DNA from: Undibacterium sp049340185
GTDB taxonomy: Bacteria; Pseudomonadota; Gammaproteobacteria; Burkholderiales; Burkholderiaceae_D
Reading direction: 5' to 3'
Length of the DNA: 64,000 bases
Assembly: GCF_049340185.1 (NCBI RefSeq)
Contig: NZ_JBMPPC010000009.1
Coordinates: forward strand, 62,001-126,000
Of this stretch, positions 9,300 through 17,641 are shown piece after piece. The notes under the pieces were generated by a model that was not told where the DNA came from, did no database searches, and saw only the letters and a program-made list of their open reading frames with translations. Each line of letters opens with the position of its first letter. Position 1 is the stretch's first letter. A program made the position numbers and the translations under genes.

Positions 9300-9518
9300 C
9301 TAACCCGGCTCAAACATACGCTGTTTAATCTCGATCCAGACGCGTCGCTTGGCATCATTACTGGCGCGACTCCACATCGTGATCTCATCAATGCTACGAA
9401 AGCAGCCAACGCACCAGCTCCGCGTCTCATTCATTTTACAGATACCAACGCAAGGCGACGGTACCTCATTGACAGCAGCCTGTGCACTCGTCGGATCGTA
9501 ATCGTACAAAATACTCAT
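9300..9518 (-). CDS. DUF1289 domain-containing small protein
   Basis: A 72-residue protein with the DUF1289 signature SPCVGICKMN followed by WCVGCFRSIDEI and an Arg/Trp-rich tail. Four conserved cysteines (CxxxC and CxxC) suggest a metal or iron-sulphur site, though no function is established. Its ATG shares one base with the TGA of the upstream YbaK gene (TGATG), which indicates translational coupling. Confidence 0.85.
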   Translation of the reverse strand: MSILYDYDPTSAQAAVNEVPSPCVGICKMNETRSWCVGCFRSIDEITMWSRASNDAKRRVWIEIKQRMFEPG

Positions 9519-10012
9519 CAGGTGGCCCTCAAAGCGATATCTGCCACCGGCGCCTGTGTCATCGCAATCAATTGTGCAGGCGTCAGTTTGAACACAGCAT
9601 GCGGATGTCCGGCTGCGGCCCAGACTGCGGCGTATTGCAGCAAGTCTTGATCAATCAGCATCACTGTTTTTTCAACGTGTCCAATAGGACAAACGCCACC
9701 AATCGCATAGCCAATTTTTTCTTTCACGAACTTCGCATCAGCCTTGCCCAAAGGGCCGACAAGTGCTGCGACTTTGGCCTCATCGACACGGTTGCTACCA
9801 CTGGCAACCACCATCACGGCGGCATTATCGGATAAGCGGCGGAAGACAATCGATTTAGCAATTTCGGCGACACTGCAACCGAGACCAGCAGCGGCCTCGG
9901 CAGATGTCTTGCCAGTTTCCGGGAGCATGACGATGCGGTGATCATGAGCAAGTTGTTGTAGCAAAGCGGCGACGCGTTGTGCTGTATCTGGAAGCGTAGG
10001 ATGTGATGACAT
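9518..10012 (-). CDS. YbaK/EbsC-family aminoacyl-tRNA deacylase-like protein
   Basis: A 164-residue single-domain YbaK/ProX-type protein. Recognisable segments are AAAGLGCSVAEIAKSIVFR (about 44-62, with the conserved Lys), VVASGSNRVDEAKVAALVG and the GGVCPIGH motif near residue 105. Relatives hydrolyse mischarged tRNA in trans, for example Cys-tRNA(Pro); many stand-alone homologues have unassigned specificity. ATG 10012. It forms a two-gene unit with the DUF1289 gene. Confidence 0.85.
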   Translation of the reverse strand: MSSHPTLPDTAQRVAALLQQLAHDHRIVMLPETGKTSAEAAAGLGCSVAEIAKSIVFRRLSDNAAVMVVASGSNRVDEAKVAALVGPLGKADAKFVKEKIGYAIGGVCPIGHVEKTVMLIDQDLLQYAAVWAAAGHPHAVFKLTPAQLIAMTQAPVADIALRAT

Positions 10013-10245
10013 AGTAATTAATTAAACCGAAGTTTCTATTCGATACACCACAGGTAGACGGGTACACAGCTACCAGGGAGTGCTGATGGCGAATTTTCGC
10101 TCATCGTCTTAATCGTATTGAAAAACTCCGGCGAAAGCGGAAGAGTATGTTTATAACACAGCATGCAGTGCCATGCTCAGGAGTGAGGGACGTGTTCTGG
10201 GATTATCTTGAAAAGCTGCACTAATGCGTTGATACGCTGATGCAC

Positions 10246-10590
10246 TTATTCCATGGTGACCGGAACACCGGCCCAGCTTTGCAGGAGCAGCAGGTGCTCC
10301 GGTGCAAAGTCAAAATATTTCATACCGGAGCGATATTCGTTACCGCTTAAAATATTATAGCGAACCGTCGCCTTGCAGACGACCTGCGTGCGTTGCGAAG
10401 CATCGCGCTTCGATGGCACTTCCATCATCATCTGATAAGTCTGTCCCTCTTTCAACACATGCGCGCATTGGAGCTGTACACCTGCCATCGTGAAATCCAG
10501 AATTTTGGCTGCAACAATATTGCCGGGCGCGAGCTGAACCGCAGCACGCCAGGAAACTTTAGACCGGGGATTAGAACGAGAGTCACTCAT
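10246..10590 (-). CDS. PilZ-domain protein
   Basis: A protein of about 114 residues from ATG 10590, with the PilZ-like pattern RSKVSWRAAVQL, then KILDFTMAGVQLQC (the D/N-x-S-x-x-G position reads D-x-T-x-x-G) and a beta-rich remainder. PilZ domains bind cyclic di-GMP, but the canonical RxxxR is only partly matched (Arg-Ser-Lys-Val-Ser-Trp-Arg), so ligand binding is uncertain. The frame is open further upstream to 10692. I prefer 10590 because the added N-terminus is not PilZ-like and the domain begins right after this Met. No strong Shine-Dalgarno at either site. Confidence 0.65.
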   Translation of the reverse strand: MSDSRSNPRSKVSWRAAVQLAPGNIVAAKILDFTMAGVQLQCAHVLKEGQTYQMMMEVPSKRDASQRTQVVCKATVRYNILSGNEYRSGMKYFDFAPEHLLLLQSWAGVPVTME

Positions 10591-10796
10591 GCCACAAACA
10601 CAGGTATCAAACAGAACATACAGAATCGGAGCCAATCGGTACCATAAATCAGTTACGGTATATGGCGCGTAGATTGTACCAAATTTCCGCACTGCAAGAT
10701 GGCTTAGTCCAGACTATTTAACATTTAAATGGTCGCAGGGGATAAACCCATTTCTGCTGTTTATACTGAGTTGTAAATTGATCTGAGTTGATCTGC

Positions 10797-11122
10797 AGGG
10801 CTTATACAAAAACCAAGACCTATCACCACAGAGACAACGAGAAAAAACAGGAGTAAGCACTTCCATGGAATATCGATATCAAAACGAATCCGCAACGCTG
10901 GTAAGCCTCCTGGCATGAAATGTATCTGAAAGCAGCATGCGGCCTGCGAATTCAATGCCGGAACCTTTAAAAACCTTCACATTGAAAAATCACACCGACA
11001 GGATTGACACAAAAATCAAGTCCTTTCAATACAGGGACATGGTGACACGGTGAAACCGAGATACCGAGAAAAGGCGGGAGTAAGGGGCTCCATGCAATAT
11101 CGATTCAAGGTTTTTTAAACAC
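10797..11122. repeat. Dispersed modular intergenic repeat (copy E)
   Basis: The 10591-11213 spacer holds no gene. It contains, in order, a copy of block X (AAAACCAAGACCTATCACCA with GGAGTAAGCACTTCCATGG), block Y (AACGAATCCGCA ... CCTGGCATGAAAT ... CTGCGAATTC) and a linker with CACATTGAAAAATCACACCG. A second, more diverged copy of block X follows, ending in ATATCGATTCAAGGTTTTTT. Confidence 0.8.
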
Positions 11123-11213
11123 GGTGTATGCTGGTAAGCAACGTATCATTTTGTGTAAGTCATGGAATAAATAATATGATTTATTAAACATGACTCAATC
11201 AATGAGTTTCAAT

Positions 11214-12476
11214 TTATCTCATTGTCTTATTTGCTAACCAGGCTAGCGCTCCGCTACCTGCACGCTTGCCCGTGGCAAAACAAGCGGTAAGCAAATAACC
11301 GCCAGTCGGGGCTTCCCAATCCAGCATTTCACCCGCACAAAAAATACCGGGCAAATTTCGCAACATTAGCTGGTCATCGAGTCCCTCAAAACGCACACCT
11401 CCTGCACTGCTGATCGCCTCATCAATCGGCCTTGCCGCGTGCAGCACCAAAGGCAAGGCTTTGATCGCTGCGGCCAGCAGAACCGGTTGCTGAAATTGAT
11501 CCGGAGGCAAGCATTCGCGTAACAAGGCCACCTTTACTGCATCAAGTCCGACTTTCGTTTGCAAGTGGCTTGAAAGCGAGCGTGATCCGCGTGGATGAGT
11601 GACTTCTTGCAAAATACGCTCGGTACTTTTACCCGGTGCCAGATCGAGATGCAGCAGCGCTTTGCCCTGGCTCATAATCCGGTTGCGTATCAAGGCCGAC
11701 AGCGCATAAATCAGGCTCCCTTCTACACCACCGTCAGTAACGACAAACTGTCCCTGACGCACTAACGAAGTGCCATCGTCCTGCCCGAACTGCACGGCAA
11801 CCGTCATCAGCGCCTGACCTGCAAATCGCTGCCGGAAATAGTCCGACCACGCCACATCAAAACCGCAATTTGATGGCGCCAGAGGTGCAACCGCAATACC
11901 ACGTTGCTGCAGAGGCGCAACCCAGGCACCGTCGGATCCCAGACGCGCCCAACTGCCGCCGCCCATTGCTAGCACTACGGTATCAGCGGGGACGATTTGC
12001 TCACCGTCGGGCGTCGCAAACAGATAGTCATTACCGTGCCAGCCCAGCCAGCGATGACGCATATGAAACCGCACACCGGCTTGCCGCAAGCGGTGCAGCC
12101 AAGCGCGTAAGAGAGGCGCAGCTTTCATATCCACGGGGAATACACGCCCGGAACTACCGACAAAAGTCGCAATACCTAAACCATCTGCCCAAGCCCGCAA
12201 TTCCTGCGCACCAAATTCTGCGAGCATCGCAGTCAGATCCGTCTGATGTTCACGATAACGTGCATGAAAAGCACCGGCCGGTTCTGAGTGGGTGAGATTC
12301 ATGCCGCCCTTACCAGCCAATAAAAATTTGCGTCCTACCGATGGCATCGCGTCATAGAGATCCACCTGAATACCGGCAGCCGCCATGGTTTCAGCAGCCA
12401 TTAAACCGGCTGGTCCTCCGCCAATTACGATGGCTCCTGACGATGCTGATCGGGTATTTTTTTCATCATTTTTCAT
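11214..12476 (-). CDS. BaiN/HI0933-like FAD-dependent flavoprotein
   Basis: A 420-residue NAD(P)/FAD-dependent oxidoreductase. The Rossmann motif is AIVIGGGPAGLMAAETMA (about 15-32). The family-specific GRKFLLAGKGGMNLTHS (about 48-64) marks the HI0933/BaiN-like group (the TIGR03862-like subgroup, from memory). The C-terminus has FCAGEMLDWEAPTGGYLL, the second FAD contact. The physiological substrate is unknown for most members; BaiN acts on bile-acid intermediates in gut clostridia, which is not relevant evidence here. Cytoplasmic. Single gene downstream of the binding-protein terminator. Confidence 0.88.
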   Translation of the reverse strand: MKNDEKNTRSASSGAIVIGGGPAGLMAAETMAAAGIQVDLYDAMPSVGRKFLLAGKGGMNLTHSEPAGAFHARYREHQTDLTAMLAEFGAQELRAWADGLGIATFVGSSGRVFPVDMKAAPLLRAWLHRLRQAGVRFHMRHRWLGWHGNDYLFATPDGEQIVPADTVVLAMGGGSWARLGSDGAWVAPLQQRGIAVAPLAPSNCGFDVAWSDYFRQRFAGQALMTVAVQFGQDDGTSLVRQGQFVVTDGGVEGSLIYALSALIRNRIMSQGKALLHLDLAPGKSTERILQEVTHPRGSRSLSSHLQTKVGLDAVKVALLRECLPPDQFQQPVLLAAAIKALPLVLHAARPIDEAISSAGGVRFEGLDDQLMLRNLPGIFCAGEMLDWEAPTGGYLLTACFATGKRAGSGALAWLANKTMR

Positions 12477-12563
12477 GCGCGAATTGTAATTCTATTTCAC
12501 CGTTTCAGGAATAATCCCAGATTCTCCATCATCTTGTCAGCGCCATCAGGTCGCACAAAACAA

Positions 12564-12593
12564 GAAGGGCAATCAGTTGCCTGATCGCCCTTC
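12564..12593 (-). terminator. Intrinsic terminator of the periplasmic binding protein gene
   Basis: Stem GAAGGGC/GCCCTTC extended by ATCAG/CTGAT across one mismatch, loop TTGC. On the minus strand it is followed by the T-rich TTGTTTTG. It lies about 55 bp after the stop codon at 12648. Confidence 0.7.
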
Positions 12594-12647
12594 TCTCGGT
12601 AGCCGATTAACCGGTCAACTCATAAAGTCATCCATGCACGACGTAGT

Positions 12648-13754
12648 TTATTTTGCCCAGATTCTCTGATACTGGCTGCGATAATCATTACTCGGATCAA
12701 ATACGTTTTTCGGCCCGCCGTCGTAGGCGATATTTTGCGCGGTCACCAGATGCACTGGTGTGATGTAACCGCTGGGAGCGACATCTGAGAATGCACGATT
12801 AAGCTCATCAACCAATTGCCAGCCATGCATAAACAGAGGCTCAGGCACCGTACCGATTTGTAATGAACTGGCACGAATACGCTTGAAAGCACCGCTTGAT
12901 CCATCGCCTGCCGACAAACCCGCTACCTTATTCGTCGCGATCAGTGCAGCAATCGCAGGGCGTTCCATCAAATCAAAATACATATCGTTCACACCGATCG
13001 CATGAGTCCATTTGGCGCCAAATTTCTTGGTCAGGTTCTCGACTACATGCTGCATTTTGGCACCAGCTTCTGCGACAGGAACATCTTCTACGCTCAACAG
13101 ACGGCAGCTTTCGCACTGTTTGATGACTTCAACAATCGCCTTCGATTTTTCGACAGAATAAGGATTTGAGGTATCTGAAAAAACCACAATACCGGCTTTG
13201 CTGTTGGATTCGACGACACCGTACAAGGCGGCGATCTGCGCAGCTTCTTTTGGATTCGAGGTCACATTCGTGAACAGTCCGTCAGTAGGGCCGCTCTTCA
13301 CGGAAGCATGCCAGCCAACGACAGGAACTTTCGCATTCGACGCGGCGACTAAACCCTTTGCCTGACTTGCTGCATCAACACCGGCGAGAATAATACCGTT
13401 CGGCGACATGTCCAGTGCCTGACTTACGATTGCGGCCCCCTGATTGCAGCGACCACGACAATCGATGTACAGAATTTCCCAGCCAGCACCGTTGATCGCT
13501 TCTTTCACGCCGTTAAACAGACCTGCAATACTCGGGTCGCTGAGATCGGAGGCAATGAATACGATCTTTTTCTTTTTCAATAATTTAGGACCGTCAACCG
13601 GACCTTCCCAACGTGTCTTCAATGCGGCAGCTTTCGCTACTTTCGCATTCGCACGGCTCAGGAACTGCATGGGATTTTCCTGCGCTACAGCATCGGTAAT
13701 CAGACAAAAAGCAACAAGCAACACGGTCAGGCACTTACTTTGGATAGCAGTCAT
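12648..13754 (-). CDS. Periplasmic sugar-type substrate-binding protein (Peripla_BP_4), orphan
   Basis: A 368-residue protein with an N-terminal signal peptide (cleavage near AVAQE, about residue 25). The type 1 periplasmic-binding fold shows KKIVFIASDLSDPSIAGLF (about 61-79), ALDMSPNGIILAGVDA and PVVGWHAS. These resemble ribose/autoinducer-2 binding proteins, which deliver a ligand to an ABC importer or a chemoreceptor. No permease or ATPase gene adjoins it, so it may serve a distant transporter or a sensor. A terminator follows at 12564-12593. Ligand not predictable. Confidence 0.8.
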   Translation of the reverse strand: MTAIQSKCLTVLLVAFCLITDAVAQENPMQFLSRANAKVAKAAALKTRWEGPVDGPKLLKKKKIVFIASDLSDPSIAGLFNGVKEAINGAGWEILYIDCRGRCNQGAAIVSQALDMSPNGIILAGVDAASQAKGLVAASNAKVPVVGWHASVKSGPTDGLFTNVTSNPKEAAQIAALYGVVESNSKAGIVVFSDTSNPYSVEKSKAIVEVIKQCESCRLLSVEDVPVAEAGAKMQHVVENLTKKFGAKWTHAIGVNDMYFDLMERPAIAALIATNKVAGLSAGDGSSGAFKRIRASSLQIGTVPEPLFMHGWQLVDELNRAFSDVAPSGYITPVHLVTAQNIAYDGGPKNVFDPSNDYRSQYQRIWAK

Positions 13755-14146
13755 GATTCTGGGTCGGTCAAGTTAAGAGGAAAAACCGGCATGTCTTTTT
13801 ATTTTTTGAGACATCCGCACCACGAATGAAACTTTTTTTACAAATGCGGAACGATTATTGCAGAAAATTGTCCCAAGTAAATAGAGTTTCACTACCAAGC
13901 AGCGGCCATTGAATTTTATTTCATTTTACTGAAGCATTACTACATTATATTTGGTGCAAAGCAACATTTCCCATGATAAATACCAAAATCAGTGGTTGCA
14001 GCGCGACACAATTTTCCTGCTGACACTCACTGATTTGGTGAATATTCTGATGTAAGGGCATGCCTGATCTGGCGGCGACACTGTCTGACTATGTCCGCTT
14101 TATTTTCCGATTTTTATTGCTTGCTTATTGCTTGCTTATTGCTTAT
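13755..14146. other. Intergenic region with an 11-bp tandem array
   Basis: No gene seen. The sequence is AT-rich and presumably carries the promoter of the binding-protein gene (minus strand, near 13800-13900). At 14114-14146 there are three units of TTATTGCTTGC (the last diverged), abutting the stop codon of the GIN-domain gene. Confidence 0.6.
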
Positions 14147-14950
14147 TTACTGCCAGTAAATATCGCCAGATCCTGATTTTGTCAGTTGGCGTTTTGCCGG
14201 GTTGCCGTACACTCTGACGTCACCGCTACCACTCAGCTGACCTTTGACTTCTTGCGTTGCCGTGATTTTGGCATCGGATGAACCGCTGAGACTGATGCTA
14301 GCCTGGTTACTTTTCAAGCCAGCCGCATCCAGATTACCTGAGCCGCTTAATTTTGCACGCAACACTTTGGTTTGCCCCTTGACCATGACATCGCCAGAAC
14401 CCATCACGCTGATGTCCACATTCTCGCAGCCAGCCAGAGTCATCTTCATATCACCGCTGCCGACAATGCTGGCCAGTACGTCCTGGAAATCACTATCAAA
14501 CTGTAAGTCACCGGAACCGCGAATGGAGACATCGACTTTTTTCCCGCGAAAACCCTTCACACTTGCATCACCGCTCCCCTGCATTTGTAATTTTTCCAGT
14601 GCTGGCAAGGCCATCTCTACCTGCAAAGGCTGACGGATCATAACGAACATACCGCGGGTACCGATGTATAAGGTATTGCCTTCGATCCGGGTAGTCACAC
14701 GTGACAGCATCGAGGGTTCGCCGCGCACCATCAGTTCTGGTGTGGCCGCCTGTCTGAGTACCAGATCAATAGGACCATTCATAACGATATTGACGATACC
14801 GGCATCAACGGTACGCACCTCACTTGACACAGAGGCGCTGGAGCTGGCAGCGGGAGTGCCTGCATGAGCCCGCATTACCGCCGTGCTGATGGCGATCAGG
14901 ACGATGGCCATCAATAACATTCCTAACGCGGTTTTAACTAATTTTTTCAT
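14147..14950 (-). CDS. Exported GIN-domain (DUF2807) beta-helix protein
   Basis: A 267-residue protein with an N-terminal signal or anchor helix (about 5-30) and a head GIN domain. The C-terminal two thirds carry a repeat of about 20 residues with GSGD-like corners (GSGDASVKGF, GSGDLQFDSD, GSGDMKMTLA, GSGDVMVKGQ, GSGNLDAAGL, GSSDAKITAT, GSGDVRVYGN, GSGDIYWQ). This pattern matches the right-handed beta-helix of DUF2807 proteins. Function is not established; an envelope or surface scaffold is plausible. It lies 28 bp downstream of the DUF1700 gene, probably co-transcribed. ATG 14950 follows AGGAGAATCATC. Confidence 0.85.
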   Translation of the reverse strand: MKKLVKTALGMLLMAIVLIAISTAVMRAHAGTPAASSSASVSSEVRTVDAGIVNIVMNGPIDLVLRQAATPELMVRGEPSMLSRVTTRIEGNTLYIGTRGMFVMIRQPLQVEMALPALEKLQMQGSGDASVKGFRGKKVDVSIRGSGDLQFDSDFQDVLASIVGSGDMKMTLAGCENVDISVMGSGDVMVKGQTKVLRAKLSGSGNLDAAGLKSNQASISLSGSSDAKITATQEVKGQLSGSGDVRVYGNPAKRQLTKSGSGDIYWQ

Positions 14951-14978
14951 GATGATTCTCCTTTGAGGATTAATTCAA

Positions 14979-15860
14979 TCAAGCATTTGCTGGAATACGA
15001 AGCAAAGATATATTCCATTGCAGGTAGTTTTTAAAACCAACGAAGGTATATCGGGTCATCAGCAAACTCAGTAAAGATAGAACGATGCCACCCAGCAAAA
15101 TACCGATACCCTGAATAGCGTTGTAGTGGCGTAATTTATTCTCCACATTGACTTCGACACGGCCAGGCGCAACGGTCGATACACTAGCGGACGCCACCTC
15201 AGCGCCGCCGAGTACGGCGATGGCGACGGGATTGCCCGCGGTAGTTGCTGATGCAGAAGCTGAGGCGGATGCTGCGCTAACAGGAGTTTTTTCCAGATTT
15301 TTCCCTTGCGCTTTTTCTTGTATTTTTTCCTGCCCTTCAACTACGATGCCGGAGGACGAAATATCAACCTTGAATCCATCATTGGAGCGAGAATGAATGC
15401 GTACGTCGTCGCCATCGTCCATCATGACTTCGTAGCGATGCGAAGGCATATTGACTTTGAAATGTTCCACGCCCGACAAGCTGCCTGCGGTAATCACAAT
15501 ACCCGCAACATAAAAAACCATTGAAGCAACAAATGCAGTGAATAACATGCTGGCATACACCATCGCCGGAATAATCATGAAGAAGTTAAACACCATCACG
15601 CCGATCAGAGACACAAACAGGGCAGCGAGATTGGACGGACTGGCTTGCTGTTTAAATGCATCCAGACGCTGTTTGCTGCGCTTCTGCGCTGCAACCAGCT
15701 GAGGACTTGGCAAGCTGGCCGCAACTTGCTCCTCGGTGCGCCCTTCCATCATGGCATTCACGAATTTCGCTTCGTAATCCCACATCGTTTCTTCAATCAC
15801 GATGGCAGGCAAACCCTCAAGGGCTTGCTTGAGTGAATTCATATAATCGGCTTTGTTCAT
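14979..15860 (-). CDS. DUF1700 (HAAS-type) membrane protein
   Basis: A 293-residue protein. The N-terminus (MNKADYMNSLKQALEGLP, with EETMWDYEAKF at about 25-35) is the DUF1700/HAAS helical domain. Three or so membrane helices follow at about 80-145, then a soluble extracytoplasmic segment containing an Ala/Ser-rich low-complexity stretch (about 195-212) and a last membrane helix near 255-275. Such proteins are usually encoded beside a PadR repressor and an adhesin-like GIN protein. The GIN partner is present but no PadR gene is found here. ATG 15860 follows GGGAGATAAGAC. Confidence 0.85.
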   Translation of the reverse strand: MNKADYMNSLKQALEGLPAIVIEETMWDYEAKFVNAMMEGRTEEQVAASLPSPQLVAAQKRSKQRLDAFKQQASPSNLAALFVSLIGVMVFNFFMIIPAMVYASMLFTAFVASMVFYVAGIVITAGSLSGVEHFKVNMPSHRYEVMMDDGDDVRIHSRSNDGFKVDISSSGIVVEGQEKIQEKAQGKNLEKTPVSAASASASASATTAGNPVAIAVLGGAEVASASVSTVAPGRVEVNVENKLRHYNAIQGIGILLGGIVLSLLSLLMTRYTFVGFKNYLQWNISLLRIPANA

Positions 15861-16071
15861 GTCTTATCTCCCTGATCAATTTGTGATGAATACCTCATCG
15901 AATTGAGGCAAATTGGATTGCGTAGGGTGACTGTAAGCAAATGCCAGAGGCAAGACCAGCAGGATGCGACAGTGCGCAGAAATGGGGGAACAGATGGCAG
16001 GGATCAGCGACAGGATGAGTGCGTTCGAGCGCTCTTAGCAGGCTCTGCCAGCGATGATAGTCCTACAGATA

Positions 16072-17640
16072 CTAGCGATGGGCAGCATTGCACCTTGCAA
16101 TCCATGCATCTACTACAGCGCTGGCCTCCGCTGGATTATGCAAACCCAGCTTAGTACGGCGCCACAATATATCTTGTGCCGTGCATGCCCACTCGTAGTT
16201 CAACAAATACTCGGCTTCGACCTCATATAAGCCCTCAACAATCTGCTGTCCCATGGCGGCCAGAGACTGTCGTCCCGTCAGCAGCGTGCGGATACGTGTG
16301 CCGTAAGCTCGGGCATAACGGTGCAATAGCGCGGGAGGAAGCCAGGGATATTCGTCAGCGAGTTGGTGAATGAAGTGATCAAATTCGAGGACTGCGCGGT
16401 TATCTGGCCGGTTGGTAAAAATATCGCCGCCTGGCAAGCAGGCACCGGCCGTCCACGCAGACGGATGTGGCTTGTCGCTCGCGATGACAGGCATCAACAT
16501 GTCGATGGCCTCTTCTGCGAGTTTGCGAAACGTCGTTATCTTGCCGCCGAACACCGTCAGCATGGGCGCGTCAGTATTGGATAATTCCAGACGATAATCG
16601 CGCGTAATCGCTTTGGCATCTACACTGCCATCATCCACCAGCGGACGCACTCCCGCATAAGACCACAGCACATCGTGAGGCTGAATGCTCTGCTGAAAAT
16701 ACAAACTGCTCAGCTCACACAGATACTGAATTTCGTCCGGCTCAATCGCAACCTGATTGATATCGCCGTGATAATCGATATCGGTTGTACCGATCAGCGT
16801 AAAGTCGTTCTGATAAGGAATCGCAAACACAATCCGGCCATCGGGATGCTGAAAAATATAGGCATATGGATGTTCGAACAAGCGTTTGACGACGATATGA
16901 CTGCCCTTGATCAGACGTAAGGTTTTACCTGCCTGATCGGGAGCGACCATCTGCTGAAATTGTGCCGCCCAGGAGCCACTCGCATTGACCAGACTTTTCG
17001 CACGTACCGTCGTCAGCCGGCCGTCATTACCACGCAATTCGGCCAGCCATATACCGTTGTCTCGCTGCGCAGACAGACAAATTGTGCGCGTAAGGACCGT
17101 TGCGCCACGCTCTGCCGCATCCATCACATTCAATACGACAAGGCGGGCATCATCGACCCAGCCGTCGGAATACTCAAATCCCCGAACCAGATGTTGCTGT
17201 AGCGGGACGCCGGCAGGATGCTGATGAAGTTTGATGGCAAATGATGACGGGAGCAATTCGCGAGGTGCCAGATAATCATATAAAAATAGCCCGACACGCA
17301 GCATCCATGCGGGTCTCAGGCCTTTCATATGGGGCATGACGAAGCGCAATGGCGTAATAATGTGGGGAGCTGAACGCAATAAAACTTCACGCTCAATCAG
17401 CGATTTTCTAACCAGTCCGAATTCGTAATACTCGAGATAACGCAGGCCACCGTGAATTAATTTAGAAGAAGCCGATGAGGTATGTGAGGCGAGGTCATCT
17501 TTCTCGCACAGCACCACTGACAGTCCGCGTCCGGCAGCATCCCGTGCGATCCCGGCACCATTGATACCTCCGCCGACGACCAGCACATCACAGTCGATTA
17601 CGGCTGAAGGCTTGAACAGGAGACTCGTGGCAGACGACAA
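16072..17640 (-). CDS. glpD: Aerobic glycerol-3-phosphate dehydrogenase
   Basis: A 522-residue FAD enzyme that oxidises sn-glycerol-3-phosphate to dihydroxyacetone phosphate at the inner membrane face and passes electrons to quinone. The FAD motif is VLVVGGGINGAGIARDAAG (about 19-37), followed by the GlpD signature SSASSKLIHGGLRYLEYYEF (about 55-74). The C-terminal DAO_C region ends the protein at normal length. The start appears to be TTG 17640, supported by GAGAAGG six bases upstream and by lack of a better start before the FAD motif. It begins 1 bp after the stop of the upstream TPR-GGDEF gene, so it is probably read from the borosin operon. Confidence 0.92.
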   Translation of the reverse strand: MSSATSLLFKPSAVIDCDVLVVGGGINGAGIARDAAGRGLSVVLCEKDDLASHTSSASSKLIHGGLRYLEYYEFGLVRKSLIEREVLLRSAPHIITPLRFVMPHMKGLRPAWMLRVGLFLYDYLAPRELLPSSFAIKLHQHPAGVPLQQHLVRGFEYSDGWVDDARLVVLNVMDAAERGATVLTRTICLSAQRDNGIWLAELRGNDGRLTTVRAKSLVNASGSWAAQFQQMVAPDQAGKTLRLIKGSHIVVKRLFEHPYAYIFQHPDGRIVFAIPYQNDFTLIGTTDIDYHGDINQVAIEPDEIQYLCELSSLYFQQSIQPHDVLWSYAGVRPLVDDGSVDAKAITRDYRLELSNTDAPMLTVFGGKITTFRKLAEEAIDMLMPVIASDKPHPSAWTAGACLPGGDIFTNRPDNRAVLEFDHFIHQLADEYPWLPPALLHRYARAYGTRIRTLLTGRQSLAAMGQQIVEGLYEVEAEYLLNYEWACTAQDILWRRTKLGLHNPAEASAVVDAWIARCNAAHR

Positions 17641-17641
17641 G

